Shown here in pieces: positions 1-8,761 of a stretch of DNA of 22,589 bases. Origin of the DNA: Gracilariopsis chorda. Lineage: Eukaryota; Rhodophyta; Florideophyceae; Gracilariales; Gracilariaceae. The notes under the pieces were generated by a model. That model did no database searches, was not told where the DNA came from, and worked only from the letters and a program-made list of their open reading frames with translations. The stretch is taken from assembly GCA_003194525.1 (NCBI GenBank), contig NBIV01000626.1, positions 1 through 22,589 on the forward strand. Direction: 5' to 3'. Each line of letters begins with the position of its first letter. Positions within the stretch are counted from its first letter, which is position 1. The position numbers were made by a program, and so were the translations under genes.

Positions 1-492
1 CCGCCTCCGCGTGTTCTCAACTCCTCCTTGGAGGGAAGCACCGTAGTGTACGGAAGTTCACCCCCCTTGCACATCTAAAGGAGACCCATCATTGGGAGTA
101 CTAATTGTTCCAATCATATTGGTGTTTCGCCCTGTATAGGGAGTCCTGTCCACCGGCATCGCCGTATCTACTCGTCGCTCTCGCGACCCACTCGTCCTTC
201 CTCTTTCCCCTTTTTAGGGTAGCACCTCCCGCTATCCGCGGCCCTCGTGTGCGCATCCGCTCACACACCCCCACTTACGTGGAAACATACCTCTACTGAG
301 GATCACGCCCCGCTCACGCGGATACCGATTCTTCGCCTTCACCTCCCTGCGAGTCGCGACAGGTGTCCCTGGTCTTACAAACCGGCTTCGCCGTGACAAC
401 CTCTGGGAGGGCTCTACCCAACTGGGTTCACCTCGTGAGAGGAGATCCCGGACGTCTTTGGGTGTTTTTCCCCTTTGGGGCATTGCACCACA
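1..492 (+). repeat. 5' LTR, 3' part only
   Basis: This segment repeats 10791-11283 nearly base for base and ends at the same ...GCACCACA terminus. Visible differences from the 3' LTR are two substitutions (near 157 and near 460) and small indels near 350, 397 and 452. The first 314 bp, including most of U3, are off the left edge. It contains small palindromes such as CCGTA-GTG-TACGG (41-53) and CCAAT-CAT-ATTGG (110-122). Open frames of 60-80 codons here are short and duplicated in both LTRs; I do not regard them as genes. Confidence 0.95.
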
Positions 493-495
493 AAG

Positions 496-508
496 TGGTC
501 TCCCGACC
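496..508 (+). other. Primer-binding site and start of leader
   Basis: Three bases after the LTR end, TGGTCTCCCGACC begins with the TGG expected opposite a tRNA 3'-CCA. The matching tRNA would end in GGTCGGGAGACCA. I could not assign it to a particular tRNA. The rest of the leader, to the gag start at 594, holds no gene that I can see. Confidence 0.6.
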
Positions 509-593
509 TAGATCGGTTTTTGTTTTCCCTCTTACGAGTTGTTTTCATTCACCGGAAGTTCCGTGATCGTTCCCGTCGTAACGGTATTTTCTC

Positions 594-2769
594 ATGTCGA
601 GAAATCCCTCCGACGCGGAGCCAGTGGTTACGCGTAGTCGCTCCCGCGACAACGCGGACACTTCCGAAGTTCGGTTTCGTACCCCGTATCCCTATACGGA
701 CAAGTTCCAGCCGTGCTGGCGCCGCTTCATCGCGGAATGATACCCCCGACCGGGAACCCCGGAACCTCCTTTTGCCCTCGTTATCACCCCCGCAGGGGAA
801 TGCAGCATCGACTCCGGCTGTTGCCGCAGTGCCCCAGGCACCCCGGCCTGCTCCCGCTGTCGCGGCTTCAAGCCCCCGTGGAACGGGCGATAACACCCCC
901 CAGGGAACTTCCCTGGAATCCCAGGTCCGCGCTCTGTGGACCGCCCATGACACCCTTGTAGGGGAACTAAAATCCCTCCAAGAGGTGGTCTCGGCAACCC
1001 CCGTAGAGGAGGTCGCCGAGGAACTCCGTATATTTTACGGTCTGACGTCAACTCCGTGTTGGAGAGTTTGGGACAACCCGCCGCCTTCATCGAAGGAGTT
1101 GAAGCCCGATTTGATCGGATTGGTGCCCGCCTGGAGACGCTGGAGCAGTTCGTCCTCATGGACAAAACCATCCCCGGGTGATCCGGTAAACGAGGCATCG
1201 CACAACGACCAGGTTGCTGGGAAGAAGAAACGCCGTCACCGACGGAAACATCACCGAAACTATTCGGACTCCGATTCTTCGACATCGTCGCACTCACCCC
1301 GAAAACCATTCGGTTAGCTCGAGCTCCTCGGACTCCGACTCGGAGGACGAGAAGCGAGGCTACTCCTCCCGCTCGAAGCGGTCATCGGCCACTGAAGCTG
1401 TGGTCCGAACCCGCCAGAAGGGAGAAGACACCCCGGTCTCCGGGAATTGAAACCGACAAACCCGGATTATCGGAAGCTTTTATCATACCGGTACTACCGG
1501 CTTGAAGATTCGTCACTTGGACGTACGCCCGTGGTACGGGAAAGGTGCGAGAATGCATTAAGCGAATGCAGCTCTCGCTCCGCAACCAGTATTTTACTGG
1601 AGAGGACCCAGTCCTAGTACTAGATTTCCTATCCCGCTTTGTAGCGGAGGCCGATATCCTCGGTATGAATGAGGGACAAGCCTATTTGGCTTTACCGTAT
1701 TTCTTACGGGGAGTGGCCGAGGACCAATACACCTCTGTCCGAGGATCTTCTCGCGCCTCCGAGGAGGAGTTACTTGCTGGCCGGAGGCTGTGCAGTATCT
1801 TCTGCGCTCCTACGCCACCAACACCGCTATTCAGCAGGCTATCCTCGCTTTGCGAGATACACGCCAGCGTGCTGGAGAGACCGAGACGATTACTCGGTGC
1901 GCCTTAACAAGGCTTTCCACAGATGTGGTAACGTATACCCCACTGGGGAGCGCAGTACCATGTTCATTGATGGTCTTGACCCGGCAATCCGGAGTTTAGT
2001 TACCCGTTATCGGGAGGACAAGCGAAGGATCACCTACCTCGAGCTGGTCCAACACGCTCGAGCGGAAGGGGATGCACTTCGTGCAAGAACTCCGAACAAT
2101 CGGTCTAAATCCGCCAAGGCGTTGTTGCTGGAAAGCGAAGCTTCCTCTCTCCCGCTCACCGCGGATGGGAACCCTGGACAGGGATTTGATACCGTGCATT
2201 TAGCGCAGGGGGATGGTGTGTCGATACCCACCAGTGAGTTACCGTCAACGACGGAGATGACCCATGATACGGGAACAGAAGATCCCGTTCTATACGGTGG
2301 TAACAGTCGGGTTCAACCCCAACGACTCCCGTTTTCAAACGGTCAATCCCGTTATCAACGGCCTGGATGGACTGACACCCGCCCTGCGGTTCGCTTCTCC
2401 GATACTCGGAATAATAATCCGCGTGTCGCGGTGCTGGCTCTCATTTGCCACCTGTGCTACGCCCATGGCCATACCTCTCCTCAGTGTATTTGTTCACTGA
2501 AGGATATGGCCAAGGTGGTGGCAAATTATGAGGCCCTCACTCCAGAGGAGAAACGTTCCGTCCCGACGGCTTCCTACCTCCGTGCTAAAACGGACTTTTC
2601 TCACGCCCTGCCACAGACCCCGCGTGCGCGGCAAGCTTCATACACCCCGATTCGGGAGATCACGCAACCATCCGTTGCAACCCCCGCTTATGCGGATAGA
2701 AACCCCCGTCAACGGGATGAAGCACTCGTTGTCGAGGAAACCAACCCACCGCCGAAGGTGGAAAACTAA
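594..2769 (+). pseudogene. gag: gag region, multiply frameshifted, with CCHC zinc knuckle
   Basis: Gag would form the particle and bind the RNA. The first plausible start is ATG 594 (MSRNPSDAEPVV...). Gag-like reading then moves between frames: about 709-1036 (coiled-coil-like), 1044-1179, 1180-1317 (basic, then Ser/Asp-rich), about 1310-1447, about 1450-1530, about 1540-1770, about 1775-1890, and finally about 1890-2769. The 1540-2090 part looks like a retrotransposon gag core, with hydrophobic helices and the motif GERSTMFIDGLDPAIRSL. A perfect C-X2-C-X4-H-X4-C knuckle (CHLCYAHGHTSPQC) lies near 2450-2490. The last frame ends with TAA 2767-2769 and overlaps the pol frame. Seven or so frame changes in 2.2 kb are hard to reconcile with an active gag, yet pol is clean. 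Sequencing indels, true decay with gag supplied in trans, or unusual recoding are the options. Confidence 0.75.
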
Positions 2770-2800
2770 CTGAGGGAGTCTCCCCTTTGGGAGAGGCGTC
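2721..2800 (+). promoter_or_regulatory. Candidate gag-pol -1 frameshift region with downstream hairpins
   Basis: The pol frame opens after TGA 2718-2720 and overlaps the end of gag (TAA 2767-2769) by about 49 nt, in the -1 frame relative to the last gag frame. Pol has no ATG for its first 77 codons, so expression as a gag-pol fusion is likely. Just after the gag stop lie two overlapping hairpins, GGGAG-T-CTCCC and CTCCC-CTTT-GGGAG (about 2774-2794). The last gag codons read GTG GAA AAC TAA. GGAAAAC resembles, but does not fit, the X XXY YYZ slippery rule, so the slip site is not settled. Confidence 0.4.
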
Positions 2801-5800
2801 CTCAAAAACGAGGCTGTTGGCGCCCGAGGCGTCCTCGCCTCGCTCCCCGGTGAAAGTCCTCTCGAGGAAAGACACCGCTGACGCGGACTCTGCGCACCTC
2901 GGTGTGTTGCGTCGCCCGTGGATACGGAGTAAAAATCCCCGGATTCCCGGTAGAGTCTTGGTCTTGGCCAAGCGCAATTATAAGGTCTATGCCGACCTTG
3001 GCCTTGACCCCCAGTTTATGGTGAGGTTTCTCACCGTCCTGGATACAGGTGCAGGCCCCAACTTCGTTGTGGAATCATTGTTACCCCCGCTTGTGCGGTC
3101 TCGTATCCGCTCTGACGCGGTCCCCGACATTTCGGATGCGAATAACAACCCGTTACAAACGGTGGGCACGGTGGACCTCGTCGTGAGACTTGGTACCTCT
3201 GTGGTGAAGTTGGACTTCATCGTTTGCCGTTCACTGGCAGCACCAGTCATACTGGGATGTGATTACTGCGACAGATTTGTCGACGCAATCAGGCCCCGCC
3301 TCAGGCGTGTAGAACTTGACGACGGATCGTCGGTTCCGATTGTTCGCCGCCCGCTAAAGCGGTCCTCTCGGAAACAAGTTCCGCTCCCTGCTGCGCAGGA
3401 ACCACCGCCCGCGTCCCGCGAGTCCACCAAGCTCCGCGTCGCTGCCTCGGTTTCTATACCGGCTGAGTCCCAAGTCTGGGTACAGGTAAATTCCCGTCAA
3501 CACGGTCTTCGGGTTATACAACCCCTCGCCTCGTTGTACGAGAAATCCCAGCTGGCGCTGGCTAATGGAATTGTCTCCATTTCCCCGGATGTTCCTTTCC
3601 GGATATTGGTTGCCAATCTTGGCAAACACCCCCAGTATCTGGTCAAACACCAAGTAATTGGGAGTGTAACCCCCCATCCTATGGGAATGCTGCCAACGAA
3701 GATGACAGCCGCCGATGTACTCGGAGTTACCACCTCTTCTGAGGAGTTCACCCCGCCGTCCGAAGACGTCAAGTCTAAGGAGGGGGAGGAAACCGCTACT
3801 TCAGCGTCGAACATACCGAGTAACTCGGAATTGCGAACCACACCTGTTCCACAGGACAATGCTCCATCGAGCAATGACCGGATTGATCCGGAAAAAGCAC
3901 TTGAAGCGCTGGACTTCAGCCACGTGCCAGAGTCGCACCGCGACAAACTCCGTACTATGTTACGGGAATTCACCACAATGTGGGATGGCTCGCTTGGCGA
4001 GATTGATGCAACGGAACACCGGATCGATTTAATCCCCGGTGCGCGACCGGTTGCACAACCCCCTTACAGGGCAGGTCCGAAAGCTCGGGAAGAGGAGCAG
4101 TCCCAGGTGGACAAGATGCTCCGCGCAGGTGTGATTGAGCCCGCTCAATCGCCCTGGGCATCCCCAGTTGTACTGGCTTTAAAGGCTGACGGAACCTGGA
4201 GGTTCTGTGTCGACTACCGCCGGCTCAATGCCGTGACTGTTAGGGACACGTACCCCATCCCTCGTATGGACGAGTGCATTGACTCCCTTGGAGACGCCAC
4301 CGTGTTCACGGCCCTTGATGCCAATTGGGGATATTGGCAAGTACCTGTCAGACAGGAGGATCGCGACAAAACCGCATTCACCTGCCATGCAGGAACGTAC
4401 CGCTTCAAGCGGATGCCATTTGGGTTAACCAACGCCCCCGCCACCTTTCAGCGTGCAGTAGATATTCTACTCAACCGCTTTAAGTGGCGGAGTTGTCTGG
4501 TCTACCTTGATGATATTATCATCTTCTCCAACTCGTTGGACGACCATCTCACTCACGTCCGAGACGTGCTGACCGTACTCCGCGATGCGGGAATTACCCT
4601 CAAGTTGAGGAAATGCGAGTTTTTCACAGATACTGTGAAGTATCTGGGTCACATTATCCGTCCTGGACGGTTAGCGATCGAGAAAGCTCGAGTCAAATCC
4701 CTCGTTGAGGCGAAAGAACCCCGTACTCAAACGGAACTGCGCTCCTTTCTGGGGCTGGTCAACGTCTATCGACGGTTTATCCCGAACTTTTCGGATACTG
4801 CAGCGCCCCTGAACGCGTTGTTGCGAAAGGGGAACCCCCCAAAACTGGGAACATTTACGCCCGAGCAATCGGAAGCCTTTAACTCCTTGAAGGAGGCTGT
4901 CACATCAGCACCAATCCTACATCTCCCAAAACTTGGGTTGCCATACTCCGTAGATACGGACTCGAGCGACTACCAAGTCGGGTGTGCTCTTTTTCAAACC
5001 ACCCCCGAGGGGGAACGACACCCAATTGGTTATTGGTCGCGCTCGCTCAATGTCCATGAGCGGAACTACTCCGTATCGGAGAAAGAGTGCCTCGCCGTCG
5101 TATGGGCGATGACCACTCTGCGCCCCTACCTTATGGGAGTCCATTTCACCGTGTACACGGATCATTCCTCACTGAGGTGGTTAATGAATATCTCCGACCC
5201 GTCGGGACGCCTCATGCGTTGGAGACTCCGCCTCGCGGAATATGACTTCCAAGTCATTTATAAAAAGGGCGCGCAGAACACCCAAGCCGACGCTCTGTCG
5301 CGTTTACCCACAAGTGGGGAGGCACTCCCAACGGAGGATGATGAAGTCCCATGTTTCATGGCAATGGACCCGGATGATCCGGAATGTGTCGTCGAGGCTG
5401 AGCCAGAAAACTGGGACGAAGATGCTGACTTCGACTACCTACTCGCATCGCGAGATGATTCTGAGAAACCCATACCGGGAAATTATGTACCGGTTGAGAC
5501 CGAGGAAATGATCCGAGAACAATTCGGGGACCCCTTCTGTACAAGGATACGTGCACGCCTCAACGGCGGAGAGAACCTCCCCTTCGGGGTGAACGACATT
5601 GGTTACCTCGTGAGGACCGTCGAGGCTACCCCACAAGTTGTGGTACCGCACACGCTACAGAAGCGGATATTGCACCTTTCGCATTACCCGAAACTCGGGG
5701 GACACTCCGGTGGGAGGAAGCTTTATCTAACCCTTCGCAGGGATTTCTACTGGCCCGCCATGGCGGTTGATTGCTACGCTACGGTGCGGTTTTGCACGCA

Positions 5801-8378
5801 ATGCGCGAAGAACCGGGTCAAACTCCGGAAGCACTCCAAACGGATGAAGCTATTCCCCGCCAGGGCGCCGCTCGAGTTTGTCGCAATTGACATTCTCGGA
5901 CCATTGCTCTCTACCAGGAGAGGCAACAAGTTCCTACTCGTTATTACGGACAGGTTCTCGAAATTAGTTCGGACAGTCCCTCTAAAGAGGATTACCGCCT
6001 ACACGGTCGCTCACGCCTTTGTGCGGCATTGGGTGTTTGCCTACGGACCTCCTTTGGAGCTACTTTCCGACAACGGGAAACAGTTCGCATCGCGATTTTT
6101 CCAGGACGTCTGTCGGATACTGGACGTGAAGAATCTCTTCACGACCACGTATCATCCCCAGTCTAATGGGCAGGTCGAGCGTTTCAACCGGACAATGCTC
6201 GCAGCTCTCCGTGCTTACACGGCTGACCACCCCAAGACTTGGGATATCTACACGGATGCCGTGACCTTTGCGTACAATACGCAGGTACACCGGACTACCG
6301 GAATATCCCCTTTCGAGTTGGTCCTTTCACGGACACCCCCGCCAATGGCGTTGGAATCCCAACCTACGTTGGACGCGTTCCCTTCTGTGAAGGATTACCG
6401 CCAGAAGTGGAAAGCATGGCTGACCAAGCTGGTACCCGCAGCGCGGAAGGCGATGGACCACGCCCAAGCCGCCTACAAACGGAATTTCGATGCTCGCTTG
6501 CGAGGAGGCAAACCGGAACAGATCAACTCCGGGGACTTCGTATTCGTCCGCAAGGAGTACTACAACCCTGAAAGGGAGAAGCACCATAAGCTCTCGCCTG
6601 TGGCGGATGGTCCTTTCAAGGTTATCTCCGTCACGACGGACACAGTGGTTGTGGAAATGGGTGACGCGCATGAGCGGTTATCTCGCGATCGCATCGTGCT
6701 AGCTCCGCCACCCTCGACTGAGGCTGCACCAGCTACGCTGGACCCTACGCTGGAATATGGCTCTGCATCCGATACATCGGTGGTGAGACGGCCTACCGTG
6801 CTACCACACCCCTCCCGGGGACTCTCAGACCTACCGACCCTGTCGGACTCACCGGCTCAGCCGGGTAATTCGGGCCTCTCTGTGCCCGCCCCTATGGCGC
6901 GAATCTACACCCGCCAGGCGGGGCATGTTATCCCTTATCCCGCCGCTCCGTCTCAGGAGGGGGAGGAGAACACTCGTTTTCGAGGAATGAGATCGCCGTC
7001 GCAACGGGAAACACGCCGTACCATACGGACAACTGACCGCGGAGCACGGAGTATCTCACGCGACACTAATCCCCCGTCCTCGGGCAGCGCTGTGCAACAG
7101 GAACCAGACGCGCAGGTCCCGCAAAGGCGGCAAATACACCGTGTTACACGGGAAGCTGAAACGCAGCTACCGCACACCCCTGTCAGGGAAGGATCCCCGA
7201 TACGGGAGTACGGCGACAATCGCCCTCAACCCCCTGAGCAGGGAGATGCCTCAAAGCCGCCATTGGCGGAAGTCCCCGCGGAAGCGGTTCAATCAGGTCG
7301 CTCAGACCCGCGCCCCGCGGAGAAGAGGCGCCCAGATACACCAGCGCCGCTGGGAAATACCCACACCCCTATCGGGGAAAAGGGTAGCCAAGCCGCATCC
7401 GAAGCTTCAGGCCCTGGCGCGCAGCGCTCGGAAACGCTCCCCGTCGCAGACGGAATCGAAGCCCCCGTTCCGGGGAATAATTTGCGCCAACTACCGCAAC
7501 GCTGCAGCGAAGAACCGAGGAACTCGGGAAAAACGCGCGCCATCGCACGCTCGAAACCGGTCGTACCGGACGCTGCTCCTCCTCATGGAGACGGTGCACC
7601 GCACTTAGCGGCCAGGCCCCTGAAAAGGGTGTCATCGGCACCTGCCCGGCACCCCCCAAAGGGGAATTTTGACCAAAATACCGGTGTACCGGAGTTAGCC
7701 TTAGGCAACCCCCCAGTAGCCGGGGATACCACGGCGCCGCCGGAACGTACGGTGCAGAGCTCCCGTGCGCCTGGCAGGGAGGCGGTTTGCCATCCAACCA
7801 CCGTGCCGCACGGGACCCCCCAGGGGATCGTGGAAACGCCGATTCCGCAGGAGCGGTCATCTTCCCGCAAACTCGCGGTTCGTGAGTTCAACCGCGAATG
7901 CGGAGTTCAAGTCCCCCGCCGGTTGGCGGTTCGCCTGGCCTACCGTGAAGACGGGAACAACGACACCCCAATGGGGAATGACTTGCCGGGGAAAACCGTG
8001 ACACCACATACCCTCTTGAGGGATATTTTCCCGCATGAGCAGCGGCCACTAGGACAGCGCACGGCAACGTCGGAGTTATCGCCGAACACCCTGCTAAGGG
8101 ACATTATACCGCACCGCGGACAACCCTCGCAAGGGAGTAAAACCACCACCCGGCACGGCCGGCAGGTCTACGAACGAGAGTTCGTAGTAGACCGACTTGT
8201 CGGACACACCTGGGACCAGGATGGTATTCTACAATACCGCGTCCGCTGGTACGGGTACGACCCCAGTGGGGATACGTGGGAGCCAATTGAACACCTCCCA
8301 CGGTCGCAGATCGTGCGATACCACCGTCAAACGGGAACTGCAGCCCCAGCCACGCTGGTTAATGCCCAAGTTGGGTAA
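2721..8378 (+). CDS. pol: Pol polyprotein: protease, RT, RNase H, integrase, chromodomain
   Basis: The frame is open without interruption for over 5.6 kb. Residues are counted from the TTG at 2787. The aspartic protease has DTGAG at 86-90 and ILGCD at 155-159. RT begins near 410, with LDANWGYWQ (Asp511) and YLDD at 573-576. RNase H covers about 718-841, starting with VDTDSSDYQVG and ending with ADALSRLP. Integrase has an HHCC zinc finger (H966, second His six residues on, C1003, C1006) and a DD35E core: D1035, D1095, E1131. A GPY/F-type module (KLSPVADGPFKV) lies near 1270-1280. A proline-rich linker of about 490 residues follows, then a chromodomain at about 1795-1845 (YEREFVVDRLVGHTW...YRVRWYGY...DTWEP). 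All catalytic residues checked are present, so the enzyme set appears functional. Chromodomains of this family guide integration to modified histones. The first in-frame ATG lies well inside the protease, which supports translation by frameshift from gag. Confidence 0.97.
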   Translation, partial: STRCRGNQPTAEGGKLTEGVSPLGEASSKTRLLAPEASSPRSPVKVLSRKDTADADSAHLGVLRRPWIRSKNPRIPGRVLVLAKRNYKVYADLGLDPQFMVRFLTVLDTGAGPNFVVESLLPPLVRSRIRSDAVPDISDANNNPLQTVGTVDLVVRLGTSVVKLDFIVCRSLAAPVILGCDYCDRFVDAIRPRLRRVELDDGSSVPIVRRPLKRSSRKQVPLPAAQEPPPASRESTKLRVAASVSIPAESQVWVQVNSRQHGLRVIQPLASLYEKSQLALANGIVSISPDVPFRILVANLGKHPQYLVKHQVIGSVTPHPMGMLPTKMTAADVLGVTTSSEEFTPPSEDVKSKEGEETATSASNIPSNSELRTTPVPQDNAPSSNDRIDPEKALEALDFSHVPESHRDKLRTMLREFTTMWDGSLGEIDATEHRIDLIPGARPVAQPPYRAGPKAREEEQSQVDKMLRAGVIEPAQSPWASPVVLALKADGTWRFCVDYRRLNAVTVRDTYPIPRMDECIDSLGDATVFTALDANWGYWQVPVRQEDRDKTAFTCHAGTYRFKRMPFGLTNAPATFQRAVDILLNRFKWRSCLVYLDDIIIFSNSLDDHLTHVRDVLTVLRDAGITLKLRKCEFFTDTVKYLGHIIRPGRLAIEKARVKSLVEAKEPRTQTELRSFLGLVNVYRRFIPNFSDTAAPLNALLRKGNPPKLGTFTPEQSEAFNSLKEAVTSAPILHLPKLGLPYSVDTDSSDYQVGCALFQTTPEGERHPIGYWSRSLNVHERNYSVSEKECLAVVWAMTTLRPYLMGVHFTVYTDHSSLRWLMNISDPSGRLMRWRLRLAEYDFQVIYKKGAQNTQADALSRLPTSGEALPTEDDEVPCFMAMDPDDPECVVEAEPENWDEDADFDYLLASRDDSEKPIPGNYVPVETEEMIREQFGDPFCTRIRARLNGGENLPFGVNDIGYLVRTVEATPQVVVPHTLQKRILHLSHYPKLGGHSGGRKLYLTLRRDFYWPAMAVDCYATVRFCTQCAKNRVKLRKHSKRMKLFPARAPLEFVAIDILGPLLSTRRGNKFLLVITDRFSKLVRTVPLKRITAYTVAHAFVRHWVFAYGPPLELLSDNGKQFASRFFQDVCRILDVKNLFTTTYHPQSNGQVERFNRTMLAALRAYTADHPKTWDIYTDAVTFAYNTQVHRTTGISPFELVLSRTPPPMALESQPTLDAFPSVKDYRQKWKAWLTKLVPAARKAMDHAQAAYKRNFDARLRGGKPEQINSGDFVFVRKEYYNPEREKHHKLSPVADGPFKVISVTTDTVVVEMGDAHERLSRDRIVLAPPPSTEAAPATLDPTLEYGSASDTSVVRRPTVLPHPSRGLSDLPTLSDSPAQPGNSGLSVPAPMARIYTRQAGHVIPYPAAPSQEGEENTRFRGMRSPSQRETRRTIRTTDRGARSISRDTNPPSSGSAVQQEPDAQVPQRRQIHRVTREAETQLPHTPVREGSPIREYGDNRPQPPEQGDASKPPLAEVPAEAVQSGRSDPRPAEKRRPDTPAPLGNTHTPIGEKGSQAASEASGPGAQRSETLPVADGIEAPVPGNNLRQLPQRCSEEPRNSGKTRAIARSKPVVPDAAPPHGDGAPHLAARPLKRVSSAPARHPPKGNFDQNTGVPELALGNPPVAGDTTAPPERTVQSSRAPGREAVCHPTTVPHGTPQGIVETPIPQERSSSRKLAVREFNRECGVQVPRRLAVRLAYREDGNNDTPMGNDLPGKTVTPHTLLRDIFPHEQRPLGQRTATSELSPNTLLRDIIPHRGQPSQGSKTTTRHGRQVYEREFVVDRLVGHTWDQDGILQYRVRWYGYDPSGDTWEPIEHLPRSQIVRYHRQTGTAAPATLVNAQVG
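6699..8165 (+). other. Pol linker between integrase and chromodomain, low-complexity and palindrome-rich
   Basis: About 490 codons rich in Pro, Arg, Ser, Gly and Thr separate the integrase C-terminus from the chromodomain. No domain is recognised. The DNA is full of units such as CCCC-AAT-GGGG (7966-7976), CCCC-AAA-GGGG (7654-7664), CCGGT-GT-ACCGG (7681-7692), CCCTC-TT-GAGGG (8011-8022) and CCGC-GAAT-GCGG (7892-7903). The peptide motif TLLRDI-PH occurs twice near 8005-8037 and 8085-8115. The DNA pattern may dictate the protein composition here rather than the reverse. Confidence 0.7.
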
Positions 8379-8761
8379 CGTTGCCGCGCGAGCGGAGGGC
8401 AATGAGAAAGGATAGCAAGGGAAAGTCCGTCTAAGACGGGGAATGCTAATTGGAAATCACCGTTCTAAACGGGAAAGTTTATTCAGGGGAGCAGCTAGCT
8501 CCTCACGATACTACACTACACTAACTGGCATAGCCAGGGAAAGAATACCAGGAAAACTGGACAAAAGGAGCTCACTCTTCGCCGTTGCCCGGGGCGTAAC
8601 CCCCAGCAAGGCGGTAGGCCAACGCGTCCGCCATGGTGGTGACATCCCCCGATACCTCGGCAGCGCTAAGACCGGCACCCCGGAGAAAACGCGCGATGAT
8701 CTCGTTTTCATTCGCCGTTACCCCGCTGGGGATAGAAGGTCCGGCACTCGCCGCCGAAGGG
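8379..8761. other. Spacer between pol and the antisense ORF
   Basis: This convergent spacer separates the pol stop (TAA) from the stop of the antisense ORF. I see no convincing gene. It is dense in mini-hairpins: CCGTC-TAA-GACGG (8427-8439), CCGTT-CTA-AACGG (8460-8472), GGAGC-AGCTA-GCTCC (8488-8502), CTGGC-ATA-GCCAG (8525-8537) and CCAG-GAAAA-CTGG (8548-8560). The pattern persists here without any coding role. A plus-strand open frame over 8443-8814 has no recognisable features and is probably incidental. Confidence 0.6.

Noticed and set aside
496..508. Primer-binding site matching an internal tRNA-Asp anticodon-arm segment (GGTCTCCCG)
   Set aside because: Only about nine bases agree and this was compared with a remembered tRNA. 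Such half-tRNA priming is rare and the match may be chance.
105..566. Small open frames in the LTRs (also 10894-11440)
   Set aside because: They are short, duplicated with the LTRs, overlap on both strands, and change with single-base indels between the two copies.
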